Shown: positions 19,201-27,361, numbered from the stretch's first letter. The stretch: DNA of 64,000 bases from Blautia hominis (GCA_002270465.1 NQOF01000004.1:186001-250000); one strand, 5' to 3'. Made by a program: numbers and translations. The notes: generated from the sequence alone by a model not told the origin.

Positions 19201-20279
19201 AGTATCTTGCTGATTTCGATAAGGTAACATCACAGGGCCGTAATGGTCCCATATGGGCTTTGATCGCACTTAACTGCCATCCGGATTATACCATTCCGGA
19301 GGTGAGCGGAATCTCTAACCGGACAACGGAGCAGAAGCTGATAGATTATATCGTGGATGCGCAGGTAAAGGATGGCGGGTGGACGCTGACCGGCAAAATA
19401 GCTGACTCAGATATGACGGGTATGGCTCTGCAGGCTTTGGCACCCTATTATAAGAAGGATGGATATGACAAGGTGACAAAAGCGATTGATAAAGCACTGG
19501 ACAATCTTGGCAGTATGCAGCTATCCAGCGGTGGATTTGCAACCATGAATGTGGAAACCTCTGAATCGGGAGCTCAGATCCTTACAGCGCTTAGTGCATT
19601 GGGTATTGATCCTCAGACAGACCCCAGGTTTATAAAGAATGGAAAGTGGATTGTTGAAAATATGATCTCATACCATATAAAGGACAGCGGATTTATGCAT
19701 GTAAAGGCCGGAGCAGAAAATAACGGAGGTGCTGAACCGGGGACTGTGGATGGACTGGCAACAGGGCAGGGGTTCTATTCTTTGGTAGCTTACCGGCGCT
19801 TTCTGGATAAAAAGACCAGCCTTTACGATATGTCAGATTTGGTTGTAGAGCCTGGCGGGACCGGTGACGGCAAGGGAACAGGTCTGCAGGAGGAGGTATC
19901 ATCAGAATCCGGTTCTGTAAGCTCAAAGCAGACGGGAGGCACCCAGTCCTCAACCAGTAAAACAGCAGACGGAAGCGGAAAGAAAAAAGCGGACAGTGGC
20001 AGCACAGCCAAGAAGAAGACCGAGGGAAGTGATTCCAAAAAGGGTAAGGAAGAGGTACCCTGGAGTTTTAACGGAGATACTTACGAGCCCGAAACTGGCA
20101 GTGATGCGGGAACGACAGCAGCTCATGGTGCAGCAGAAGCCGCCGCCGGCGCCGGCGGAAGTGAGAGCAGACAAGGATTGGCCAAGGTATTTAACAAAAA
20201 TACATTGCCTTATATACTCTGTATAGCTTGCGGTGCCTCATTGATCGGTGTTTGTGTGTACTTCAAGAAAAAAAATTAG
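16227..20279 (+). CDS. Membrane-anchored protein with DUF4430, Ig-like (Big_2) and alpha/alpha-barrel domains
   Basis: The 1350-residue protein has a signal peptide (cut near APVMA, about residue 35). A DUF4430 domain follows at about 38-185 (TVSTLLERYMEGQGY, YGWYLEGISDADGDG, SGWMYSVNETFPGYSM). Two Big_2 Ig-like domains lie at 265-350 and 351-432, helical repeats at about 435-700, and a third Big_2 at 810-892. The alpha/alpha-barrel occupies about 893-1215 (NGPIWALIALNCHPDY, QVKDGGWTLTG, SSGGFATMNVETSESGAQI, GLATGQGFYSLVAYRRF). It ends with a Ser/Lys/Gly linker and a transmembrane helix plus KKKN. Having both domain types of intrinsic factor in one chain, in a cobalamin-riboswitch operon, points to extracellular corrinoid binding. 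It starts 15 bp after the preceding gene. Confidence 0.8.
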   Translation: MNRRKMTFKRIWAFLMACFFGLGLALGTPAPVMARDASNSVVLSVERFALGKGWVTVPDVVPLQSGDTVSTLLERYMEGQGYPCIVTKDSSYGWYLEGISDADGDGLPLRVPQVIKDKAKKDGYKLDDSLVNEYKPNLTEFSYSDENAGTTTSGWMYSVNETFPGYSMNGYKLQAGDVVRIQFSLYGTGLDIEGTNAYGSIYKKADKSELLKKIAYINQDTDSWLQGEEEKEAYKTALTVMQKLNASQSEVDSALKNLPQTQTVWPERVVLSSNDLTLYDNDPAVQLTADIYPEETLFKKVVWSTSDESIASVDNKGNVTPHTPGETDITATTQNGVSASCKVTVTARPFTAIALDKTALFFEAEQTYQLNVTGTPSNATEALCLEWSSSDDNVAVVSQEGLVTAVSTGNAVITVVKSGTQIAASCQVTVGNAMEMAEAAAALVEALPKAGDLTIQDAAQVAEAFGAFQSLSEEAKSYLEHRTELEQKLDRCVTMMGTLQEKYANVYTAEGLIGQIPSLSALNMDSRKSVEDAQAAYAGLKAEEKALIDTSLKNKLDSAVKRMRELEAQVHTVNSILASLPGNLTLDEAALIREAAEEYHMLDDAQKGQLFEGAEDQLTWALSALSRLITDAAQIMDITTEVDLESAETENFLKAADVYDECKDLLSIEESTAEKIGEVKNRIGSSIHSHNGVNADSYWYIKTNAEITKDTQKAEKAISKKYKNAEKPQVAWNLSYTDIRDGKSYEQEKNITLTFTVNKLSSMENPILFSYQNGNLKKCKAEINSRKDTISTKVKASGLYLVVDVPIPLTGLSLENQIQITKGNSKTLNPEKIPSDATSKVDYEWKSSDPSIVAVDGNGVITAKKEGTAAVSASVKDKSSVKATVKVKVITKANALSRPLAEVLSETQEYVLKVDKSPTIGSEWYVIALARNGSNLDDSYFSTYYNHLANYIVEKKGKLTDTKKYSEYSKTILTVTAIGKDARDVAGYNLLEYLADFDKVTSQGRNGPIWALIALNCHPDYTIPEVSGISNRTTEQKLIDYIVDAQVKDGGWTLTGKIADSDMTGMALQALAPYYKKDGYDKVTKAIDKALDNLGSMQLSSGGFATMNVETSESGAQILTALSALGIDPQTDPRFIKNGKWIVENMISYHIKDSGFMHVKAGAENNGGAEPGTVDGLATGQGFYSLVAYRRFLDKKTSLYDMSDLVVEPGGTGDGKGTGLQEEVSSESGSVSSKQTGGTQSSTSKTADGSGKKKADSGSTAKKKTEGSDSKKGKEEVPWSFNGDTYEPETGSDAGTTAAHGAAEAAAGAGGSESRQGLAKVFNKNTLPYILCIACGASLIGVCVYFKKKN

Positions 20280-20284
20280 CATGA

Positions 20285-20318
20285 AAAGGGAGAAAATGTC
20301 TGTAGGCACTCTCCCTTT
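20285..20318 (+). other. Intercistronic stem-loop
   Basis: AAAGGGAG and CTCCCTTT pair around an 18-nt loop between two genes of the corrinoid locus. There is no T-run, so mRNA processing or stability is more likely than termination. Confidence 0.5.
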
Positions 20319-20343
20319 CGGTGCTGTGTTGGAGGCAGAATAA

Positions 20344-21561
20344 ATGAGAAGAAGAAATAAAATATTCCCGATCCTTTTACTGGCTTTGGCAGTACTGGTC
20401 AACGGAGGCTGCAGCCAAAAAATAAATAGCAGCCAGATTACACAGCTTGAAAAGAGCGATACCGTAGAAAAAAAAGATAAAACCGTTAAGGGTCTTGAAA
20501 AAATAAATCAAATACCGGATGACGGTATTATTACGGCTGCCCAAATAGAGACAATATCAGGTGAAGACGGAACATTCCAATTTTCCGGAAAAGATAGAGA
20601 TAAAGGTATTACTTACATATGGACCTATGAAGGCAAGCAGATAAAAAATCCGGATGAACAAAACTTAAAGATCGCATTCCCTGATGATGAAACAGAGGAG
20701 GTAAAGAAGGCGGGGGGGAATGCCCCATACGGACTGGGTATTACACTGGAAAAAATGAACTTGGTGGCACCTGCATCCCTGAATCTTACCTTGAATGAAA
20801 AATGGGATGCAGATACAGCGATTCTCTGCAAATATGTGGATGGCAAAGCAAAGAAAATCTGCGATGTTGAGATAGAAACAAGCTCAGGAGTCGGAGATAA
20901 GGAGCTGACCGTGCTCTCTTTTAAGGCATTAGAAGTGGGAGACACTTATTATGTACTTGCCGGTAAGAGTAAAGAGGATAACGTTTCAAATAAAACTTCT
21001 GATGACAAAACAGATAATGGGGAGGACAAAGACAAGACCAAAGGTACTGATAAAAATAATACGACCGCAGAGAATAAGATAAATGGATCGGGACAGACAA
21101 CAGAAAACCCGAGTGGTGAAACACCTGATGAAAACACGGATAACCAGGGAACATCTCATACATGCATCATATCAATTGAGTGTTCAACCATTTTAAACAA
21201 CTGGGACAACCTTGAAACATCAAAGGCGGATTTTGTGCCTTCCGACGGCTGGATCCTATATTCGTCCCAGGTGGAGTACTCTCCGGGTGAGACAGTATAT
21301 GATGTACTCTACAGGGTATGTAAAGATACTTCAATTCAAATGAGTGCAAAGTATACACCAGCCTACGGCTCCTATTATGTAGAAGGGATCAACCAGCTCT
21401 ATGAATTTGACTGCGGTGAACTGTCAGGCTGGATGTACAGTGTAAACGGCTGGTATCCCAACTACGGCTGTTCCCAGTATGAGGTAAGTGACAATGATGT
21501 GATAGAATGGCGCTACACCTGCGACCTGGGACGTGATGTGGGGGATCAGTATTATGAATAA
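20344..21561 (+). CDS. DUF4430 lipoprotein, probable corrinoid-binding receptor
   Basis: The 405-residue protein has a lipoprotein signal peptide with lipobox VNGGC (Cys about residue 23), so it should be fixed to the outer face of the membrane. The middle (about 60-200) is a beta-rich domain of unknown family, followed by an Asp/Lys/Thr linker (about 215-270). The C-terminal domain (about 275-405) is a canonical DUF4430 with GETVYDVLYRVCKD, YGSYYVEGINQLYEFDCG, SGWMYSVNGWYPNYG and DNDVIEWRYTCD. It sits immediately before the ECF transporter genes and its stop overlaps the EcfT start. It may hand corrinoid to the transporter; ligand binding is inferred. Confidence 0.82.
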   Translation: MRRRNKIFPILLLALAVLVNGGCSQKINSSQITQLEKSDTVEKKDKTVKGLEKINQIPDDGIITAAQIETISGEDGTFQFSGKDRDKGITYIWTYEGKQIKNPDEQNLKIAFPDDETEEVKKAGGNAPYGLGITLEKMNLVAPASLNLTLNEKWDADTAILCKYVDGKAKKICDVEIETSSGVGDKELTVLSFKALEVGDTYYVLAGKSKEDNVSNKTSDDKTDNGEDKDKTKGTDKNNTTAENKINGSGQTTENPSGETPDENTDNQGTSHTCIISIECSTILNNWDNLETSKADFVPSDGWILYSSQVEYSPGETVYDVLYRVCKDTSIQMSAKYTPAYGSYYVEGINQLYEFDCGELSGWMYSVNGWYPNYGCSQYEVSDNDVIEWRYTCDLGRDVGDQYYE

Positions 21562-22600
21562 GCGGGCGGATGCGTTCTCCTCCTGTCATCCTGCAGTGAA
21601 TTTCTTTTATTTTATCACGGTGCTTTTTGTCACCATGTTTCTCAGCCATCCTGTACTGCTGGGCATTTCTTTTTTCGGTGCTACCCTGTATGCGCTGCGC
21701 CTGAAAGGATGGAAAACGCTGGTGAAATTCAACCTGACTTTTACGCTGCCGGCAATGATCATTGTGGCATTTATCAATCCTGCATTTAACCACTATGGAG
21801 TTACCACGCTTTTTTACCTGAAAACAGGGCCGGTGACACTGGAGGCCATTGTATATGGTATTGTGCTGTCCTCCATGCTGTTTATAGCCATCCTGTGGTT
21901 CACCTGTTATAACGAGGTGATGACAACGGATAAATTTGTATATCTGTTCGGACGGGTCATCCCTGCGCTTTCGCTGGTACTGTCCATGGTATTCCGCTTT
22001 GTGCCCAAATTCAGTGCCCATCTTAAAGTGATACGCAATGGACAGAAATGTGTGGGACGGGATATGAGCAATGGCAGGCTGCTTCAAAAAATCCGCTATG
22101 GCATCACCACATTGTCTATTCTTATAACATGGGCGCTGGAAAATGCCATTGACACCTCTGATTCCATGAGGGCCAGGGGATATGGGCTGAAGGGCCGCTC
22201 TGCTTTCTCCATCTATTATTTTGACAGGAGGGATACCTTCATTACGGGATTCCTGGGCGGCCTGATGGGAGTTAGTTTTCTGGGATTTTACATAGGCTTC
22301 TCTTTTGCACAGTATGACCCGGTGATTAAAATTGGCGGGATACCTCTGACACCCTGGAGTGTCATTACATACCTGGCGTGGGCTCTTTTCTGCAGTTTTC
22401 CTGTACTTTTGGGAGTGTGGGAAGATGTACGGTTTAAAAGGCTGGAGAAGAAGATGTGTCTGGACAGAAATATTCCCTGGTACATGAAAGAGGAGGAGAA
22501 GACAAAACGGTCTGCATTTTCCAATGAGGAAGTGACATTTGAAGAATATATGTACGGCGAAAAAGAAATGCAGGGAGGATTTGACTGTGAATTGCATTGA
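21554..22600 (+). CDS. ecfT: ECF transporter transmembrane component EcfT (CbiQ family)
   Basis: This 348-residue membrane protein couples the ATPases to the substrate-binding S component. It has about five to six hydrophobic helices (for example in NFFYFITVLFVTMFLS and FLGGLMGVSFLGFYIGF). The family coupling signature Ala-Arg-Gly is in DSMRARGYGLKGRSAF (about residue 209). The start at ATG 21554 follows GTGGGGGATC and overlaps the lipoprotein stop by 8 bp; the GTG at 21533 is an alternative. It is followed directly by ecfA and the S component, so this is a dedicated (group I) ECF transporter rather than one sharing a housekeeping module. Confidence 0.9.
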   Translation: MNKRADAFSSCHPAVNFFYFITVLFVTMFLSHPVLLGISFFGATLYALRLKGWKTLVKFNLTFTLPAMIIVAFINPAFNHYGVTTLFYLKTGPVTLEAIVYGIVLSSMLFIAILWFTCYNEVMTTDKFVYLFGRVIPALSLVLSMVFRFVPKFSAHLKVIRNGQKCVGRDMSNGRLLQKIRYGITTLSILITWALENAIDTSDSMRARGYGLKGRSAFSIYYFDRRDTFITGFLGGLMGVSFLGFYIGFSFAQYDPVIKIGGIPLTPWSVITYLAWALFCSFPVLLGVWEDVRFKRLEKKMCLDRNIPWYMKEEEKTKRSAFSNEEVTFEEYMYGEKEMQGGFDCELH

Positions 22601-24407
22601 GATAGAAAAGTTCAGTTTTATGTATCCCCAGCAGGAGGAACCCGCGCTTGCCGGGGTAAATATGGAAGTTGAGGAAGGAAGCTTTGTGGTTCTGTGCGGG
22701 AAAAGCGGATGTGGGAAAAGTACGCTGTTAAGGCAGTTGAAAACAGTTCTTGCCTCCCATGGGAGGAAAAGCGGCAGTATGCGGTACTTTGGCACAGAGC
22801 TGGAGCATGTGGATGAGAGAATCCAAAGCGCTGAGATTGGCTATGTACTGCAGAACCCGGATAATCAGATCGTTACGGACAAGGTATGGCACGAACTGGC
22901 TTTTGGTCTGGAGAGCCTTGGATATGACAGCGCCACGATCCGGCTGAGGGTGGCTGAGATGGCGTCTTATTTCGGTATTCAGGCCTGGTTTTTGCGAAAC
23001 GTAAGTGAACTTTCCGGAGGTCAGAAGCAGCTTCTGAACCTGGCTTCTGTTATGGCAATGCATCCCAAGCTTTTAATCTTGGATGAACCCACATCCCAGT
23101 TGGACCCTATAGCAGCTTCGGATTTTCTTGAGACTGTGAGGAAGATAAACCGGGATGTGGGAACCACGGTTATTCTGACGGAGCACCGCCTGGAGGATGT
23201 CATCCCCTGGGCGGATAAGGTGTATGTCATGGACAACGGCAGCATGATCGCAGACGGTACCCCCTCAGAGATTGGCAGCAGGCTGAAAGAGCTGGGACAT
23301 GATATGTTCCTCTCCATGCCCACACCTATGCAGGTGTATGCGGGTACAGATAGCAGGCAGGAATGTCCGCTGACCGTACGGCAGGGAAGAAAGTGGCTGG
23401 AACAGGAATTGGGAAAAAATACAGCCAGGGCATCAGAGGGAAGAGACAGATCCGGTGCTTCCGATGGCAGAGATGCGGACAGGCAGAGATGCGGACAGGC
23501 AGAAATGGGGATAGGCAGAGATGCGGACAGGCACAAATCCGGGAAGAAGGTATATACATCAGCAGGCCGGGACATACCGGAGATACGCCTTCGGGATATC
23601 TGGTTTAGGTATGAGCGGGAACTTCCGGATGTTGTGAAAGGATTATCCCTGGATGTAAGAAAGGGTGAAATCTTTGCGTTGGTGGGAGGAAACGGAACGG
23701 GAAAAAGCACCACCATGAATTTGATCGCCCGTATACGGTATCCCTACAGAGGCAAAATCTGGCTGGAAGGAAAAAATATAGAGAAATATACTGACAATGA
23801 ACTGTATCACGGTTTTCTCGGTGTCATGCCACAGAATCCGCAGAGCCTTTTTGTGAAGAAAACGGTGCGTGCCGATTTATATGAACTGCTGGATGGGGAG
23901 AGGGAGAGAAAAAGTGATGCTTTTCCCATAGAGATGAAAAAAAGGGAGGCTATAGAAGGAATTGTAACCCTGACCAAATTGGAACACCTACTGGAACGCC
24001 ACCCCTATGACCTGAGCGGAGGGGAGCAGCAGAGGCTGGCCCTTGCAAAAGTGCTGCTCCTGCGCCCTAAGATCCTCCTCATGGATGAGCCTACCAAGGG
24101 GATTGACAATCATTATAAGAAGGAATTAGGTGAGATACTGAAAAAGCTCACACAGCATGGGGTCACTATCCTTCTGATTTCTCATGATGTAGAGTTCTGT
24201 GCCCGGTATGCGGACCGGGTGGGTCTGTTTTTTGAGGGAAATGTGGTTACGGATAAGCCTGCAAAAGAATTTTTTGCGGGAAACAATTTTTACACAACAG
24301 CAGCGAACCGCATGGCACGGCAGTTTTTCCCTGAAGCTGTGACAGTGGAGGACGTGGCTGCCGGAATCAGGGATTGTATCGGGGGGAGACAAGATGCTTC
24401 AGGATGA
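22587..24407 (+). CDS. Double ABC ATPase of an ECF transporter (fused EcfA1-EcfA2)
   Basis: The 606-residue protein carries two complete ABC ATPase domains that energise import. Domain 1 has Walker A GKSGCGKST (about 38-46), signature ELSGGQKQ and Walker B LLILDEP. Domain 2 has Walker A GGNGTGKST (about 369-377), signature DLSGGEQQR and Walker B ILLMDEP. The GTG at 22587 follows GGGAGGAT and gives the normal MNCIEIEKFSF start. The linker (about 265-345) is charged, low-complexity and encoded by 16-nt tandem repeats (23469-23532), a unit that is not a multiple of three. It overlaps the ecfT stop by 14 bp. Confidence 0.9.
   Translation: MNCIEIEKFSFMYPQQEEPALAGVNMEVEEGSFVVLCGKSGCGKSTLLRQLKTVLASHGRKSGSMRYFGTELEHVDERIQSAEIGYVLQNPDNQIVTDKVWHELAFGLESLGYDSATIRLRVAEMASYFGIQAWFLRNVSELSGGQKQLLNLASVMAMHPKLLILDEPTSQLDPIAASDFLETVRKINRDVGTTVILTEHRLEDVIPWADKVYVMDNGSMIADGTPSEIGSRLKELGHDMFLSMPTPMQVYAGTDSRQECPLTVRQGRKWLEQELGKNTARASEGRDRSGASDGRDADRQRCGQAEMGIGRDADRHKSGKKVYTSAGRDIPEIRLRDIWFRYERELPDVVKGLSLDVRKGEIFALVGGNGTGKSTTMNLIARIRYPYRGKIWLEGKNIEKYTDNELYHGFLGVMPQNPQSLFVKKTVRADLYELLDGERERKSDAFPIEMKKREAIEGIVTLTKLEHLLERHPYDLSGGEQQRLALAKVLLLRPKILLMDEPTKGIDNHYKKELGEILKKLTQHGVTILLISHDVEFCARYADRVGLFFEGNVVTDKPAKEFFAGNNFYTTAANRMARQFFPEAVTVEDVAAGIRDCIGGRQDASG
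23469..23532. repeat. Four 16-bp tandem repeats inside the ecfA linker
   Basis: Units of AGAGATGCGGACAGGC lie at 23469-23484, 23485-23500 and 23517-23532. A variant (AGAAATGGGGATAGGC) lies at 23501-23516. Each unit shifts the reading frame by one base, so the repeats are read in different frames. Confidence 0.95.
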
Positions 24408-25260
24408 AAAACTTGACCGTTTTCTGGATGCTTTTCTGGACGGAAAAAGCGACGGAGCGGTGGATACGGATTTTTGGGAGGATACAGGGGAAGAGGAACC
24501 TGCCAGATATAACTTGTTGGAATACACGGATTTGCTGACAGCTCCCAAAAACAAGGGAAAGCTGCCGCAAAGAACCCTAACTGCTATACTTTTGATCATA
24601 CTGCTGATCCCGCTTACCATATGGATCGGTATATATTTCTTTGAGGACAGGAAGTATCTTGTTGTGAGTCTTGTGATCGTGGTCTATTCCATGATACCGT
24701 TTTTTATGACATTTGAGAGCAGAAAGCCGCAGGCAAGAGAAATGCTGATCTTAGCGGTCCTGTCGGCAATAGCGGTGGCAGGCAGGGCGGCATTTTTCAT
24801 GGTCCCCGGTTTTAAGCCCGTCATGGCGGTGGTGATCATTTCAGCCGTGTGCTTTGGTGCAGAGTCCGGGTTTCTGGTAGGGGCAGTTTCCATGCTGGCT
24901 TCTAATATGCTGTTTGGGCAGGGACCGTGGACGCCGTGGCAGATGTTTGCCATGGGTATTATCGGATTTTTGGCAGGTATTTTGTTTCAGAAAGGATGGC
25001 TCAAGGCAAGGAAGATATCTCTTTGCATCTATGGTTTTTGGGCGGCACTTTTCATATACGGCGGGATCATGAATCCCGCATCCCTTATTATGACGTCTTA
25101 TGCCCTGACTAAGAGGAACCTTCTGGCGATTTACATGTCCGGGTTGCCGGTGGATATGGTGCATGGAGCGGCAACCGTTCTGTTTCTCCTGATAGCAAGT
25201 AAGCCCATGATTGAAAAACTGGAGAGAATCAAAACAAAATATGGTCTGATCGAGGAGTAG
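24394..25260 (+). CDS. ECF transporter S component, probable corrinoid-specific
   Basis: The 288-residue membrane protein has about six hydrophobic helices after a ~60-residue acidic cytosolic N-terminus, which is longer than usual for S components (total usually 180-220). The helix segment MLILAVLSAIAVAGRAAFF carries the small-residue pattern that docks S components to EcfT. GWxxGxGxE-type loop features are seen around FGAESGFLVGAVSMLASN. It overlaps the ATPase gene by 14 bp. Cobalamin S components (CbrT/CblT type) have this general form; the corrinoid assignment rests mainly on the riboswitches and cbiZ. Confidence 0.8.
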   Translation: MLQDEKLDRFLDAFLDGKSDGAVDTDFWEDTGEEEPARYNLLEYTDLLTAPKNKGKLPQRTLTAILLIILLIPLTIWIGIYFFEDRKYLVVSLVIVVYSMIPFFMTFESRKPQAREMLILAVLSAIAVAGRAAFFMVPGFKPVMAVVIISAVCFGAESGFLVGAVSMLASNMLFGQGPWTPWQMFAMGIIGFLAGILFQKGWLKARKISLCIYGFWAALFIYGGIMNPASLIMTSYALTKRNLLAIYMSGLPVDMVHGAATVLFLLIASKPMIEKLERIKTKYGLIEE

Positions 25261-25263
25261 GAT

Positions 25264-26091
25264 ATGGCAGAAGAAGAGAAAAAACCGGAGGAAAATACGG
25301 CGGCAGAGGAAAGAACAGACACTGCCGGGAAAAAAAAGAAAAACAGGATATTAAATGTGGTCATTCTGGGTGCAGCCTGTATCATCCTGTATGGCATTTT
25401 TAATATGGTATCCCTGCAGAAGCAGTATGAGCGGGCAGGTGAGGAGTACCAACAGGTGCAGAAGACAGCCGGTATGGATGGGAATGAAGACAAGCCCGCC
25501 CCTGAAACCGGTGATGAGGCCGGGGTGCCTGATGTACAGGTGGATCTAAAGGCATTGCAGAAGGAGAACCCGGATACGGTGGGATGGCTGTATTATCCGG
25601 TACTGGGAATCAATTATCCTGTTATGCAGGACAGTGACAATTCCTATTATATCAAGCACACCTTCTCAGGGGACAAAAACGCAGTGGGGAGTATTTTTCT
25701 GGATGCGTATGGAAATAAGGATCTTAAGGATGATAATACTTTTATTTACGGCCATAACATGAAGGACGGCTCCATGTTCGGAAACATGAAGAAGATACGT
25801 GACGAGGGAATCGTGAAGAACAATCCCTGCTTCTGGATTTATACAGAAGACGGGTGGAAGGAGTATCAGATTTTTTCCTATCACGATGCAAATGCAACCA
25901 AGAAGGATATGGCTTTTCAAATCAAATTTGAAAACGCGCAGGCGTTCCGGCAGTTTCTTCAGACAGTCATAGACGCATCGGAAGAAAAACTGGACGTGCC
26001 GGTGACGACTTCTGATAAGATAGTCACCCTGGCAACCTGTACCAGTGACGCCTCAGTCAGACTGGTGGTGCACGGCGTACAAAAGAAGTAG
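25264..26091 (+). CDS. srtB: Class B sortase
   Basis: The 275-residue transpeptidase is a signal-anchor membrane protein: TM helix at about 35-52, charged cytosolic N-terminus, extracellular catalytic domain. Catalytic residues are His164 in FIYGHNM, Cys259 in TLATC and Arg266 in SVRLVVHG. Other SrtB-type motifs include VGWLYYPVLGINYPVMQ and HTFSGDKNAVGSIFLD. It starts 4 bp after the S-component gene and is in the same operon as a protein ending in VPKTG plus a wall-sorting tail (10971-16211), its likely substrate. Class B enzymes usually take NPQTN-like signals, so a VPKTG partner is noteworthy. Confidence 0.92.
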   Translation: MAEEEKKPEENTAAEERTDTAGKKKKNRILNVVILGAACIILYGIFNMVSLQKQYERAGEEYQQVQKTAGMDGNEDKPAPETGDEAGVPDVQVDLKALQKENPDTVGWLYYPVLGINYPVMQDSDNSYYIKHTFSGDKNAVGSIFLDAYGNKDLKDDNTFIYGHNMKDGSMFGNMKKIRDEGIVKNNPCFWIYTEDGWKEYQIFSYHDANATKKDMAFQIKFENAQAFRQFLQTVIDASEEKLDVPVTTSDKIVTLATCTSDASVRLVVHGVQKK

Positions 26092-26125
26092 AGGCCATTG
26101 TAACTACCCGGAGGTGTATAAGAAT

Positions 26126-27223
26126 ATGGATATAAATAAACCCCAGAAAGAACAGACGCTGCCCGGAAGTAAGGATACTCTTCTGGAAGGTGAAAGCTAT
26201 ATTGCCGTCAGGTTCAACGGAAGAAAAAAGGTACTCAGCTCTGCTCCTCATAACGGCGGGATGCGCACGGATCTGACTGCTGTCTATAATTTTGACGGTA
26301 AGCAGGAAGGAAATAAAGAAATCTCTCTGCGGGGCGGGACCTATGAGAGCCACATGCAGTATGTGTCAAAAGAAATCATCGGCCTTGATCCGGACACCTC
26401 TGCCGGTATCATGACTGCGGCAAGTATGCGGAATGCAGTTTTTCTATCAGAGAGCTTTTGCAGCCTTACGGTAACAGCCATAGTCACAGGCGGTATTGAA
26501 GTAAACGGGGCGCGGGCAGGAGATCCCACTGAGTGGTGTGAGGAGAGGGGATACTGGGAAAAAGTTTCATCCAAAACGTTGGGAACCATCAATATTATGC
26601 TGTTCATCCATGCCGATTTGGCAGATGGCGCACTTGCAAAGGCATTGATCACCTGTACAGAGGCAAAGGCGGCGGCAATCCAGGAGTTGTGTATTTCCAG
26701 CAGATACTCATGGGGGATTGCCACCGGGTCCGGTACGGATGGTGTGATCTTGGTATCAGATATGGATGCCTCCCTTCATCTGACGGAGACAGGGAGCTAC
26801 AGCAAGGCAGGAGAACTGATTGGACGGGTTGTGAAAAGGGCTGTGAAAGAGGCTCTCTTCAGGCAGAGCGGCGTTGGCGCTTCCGTACAGCATGACGCGC
26901 TTAGGCGTCTGGGAAGGTTTGGACTGACAGAGGATGTGCTGACCAGCCGTATCATGAGACTGGATGATCATATACAGGAACAGGAGGCTGTTGAGAAAGT
27001 CCATAAATGGAAAAGAAGCAGCAGCGGCGTATTATGGGCTGTTTTAGAAGCGTGTCTGCTGGAACAGAGGCATTGGGGACTTTTGGATTGGGAGGAAACA
27101 GAAAGAGGAAGAAAAAAATGCCTGGAAATCTTACAGCAAGAGGATGAGCATAATTACCCCGAGATTGCAGAGGCGGTCAGAGGATGGCAGAAAGATATGG
27201 ACAGCGTACCAGGCAAAGAGTAA
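26126..27223 (+). CDS. cbiZ: Adenosylcobinamide amidohydrolase CbiZ
   Basis: CbiZ cuts the amide bond holding the nucleotide-loop side chain of adenosylcobinamide or pseudocobalamin, yielding adenosylcobyric acid for rebuilding into the cell's preferred corrinoid. The 365-residue protein has the CbiZ domain at about 20-240: RTDLTAVYNFDG, ASMRNAVF, IVTGGIEVNGARAGDP, GTINIMLFIHADL, CTEAKAAAIQEL and SWGIATGSGTDGV. The C-terminal ~120 residues are helical and of unclear function. The ATG at 26126 follows GGAGGTG, 34 bp after the sortase gene. It is the last gene of the locus and gives the strongest functional clue that the transporter carries corrinoids. Confidence 0.92.
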   Translation: MDINKPQKEQTLPGSKDTLLEGESYIAVRFNGRKKVLSSAPHNGGMRTDLTAVYNFDGKQEGNKEISLRGGTYESHMQYVSKEIIGLDPDTSAGIMTAASMRNAVFLSESFCSLTVTAIVTGGIEVNGARAGDPTEWCEERGYWEKVSSKTLGTINIMLFIHADLADGALAKALITCTEAKAAAIQELCISSRYSWGIATGSGTDGVILVSDMDASLHLTETGSYSKAGELIGRVVKRAVKEALFRQSGVGASVQHDALRRLGRFGLTEDVLTSRIMRLDDHIQEQEAVEKVHKWKRSSSGVLWAVLEACLLEQRHWGLLDWEETERGRKKCLEILQQEDEHNYPEIAEAVRGWQKDMDSVPGKE

Positions 27224-27361
27224 CGCACGGCTGGTTTTAAAGCAACAGCAGATCATGTTCGGGGCACTTCATAACTTATGCAGCAGCAAGTACTGCATTT
27301 TAAGGTATAGGAAGGGACACGGAAGAATATATTATTCTGAGAAATTAAAAGTATCAAGTAA

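Noticed and set aside
21389-22795. 468-codon minus-strand open frame
   Set aside because: It is antisense to ecfT and flanking genes, has no domain, and is biased by the codon use of the real genes.
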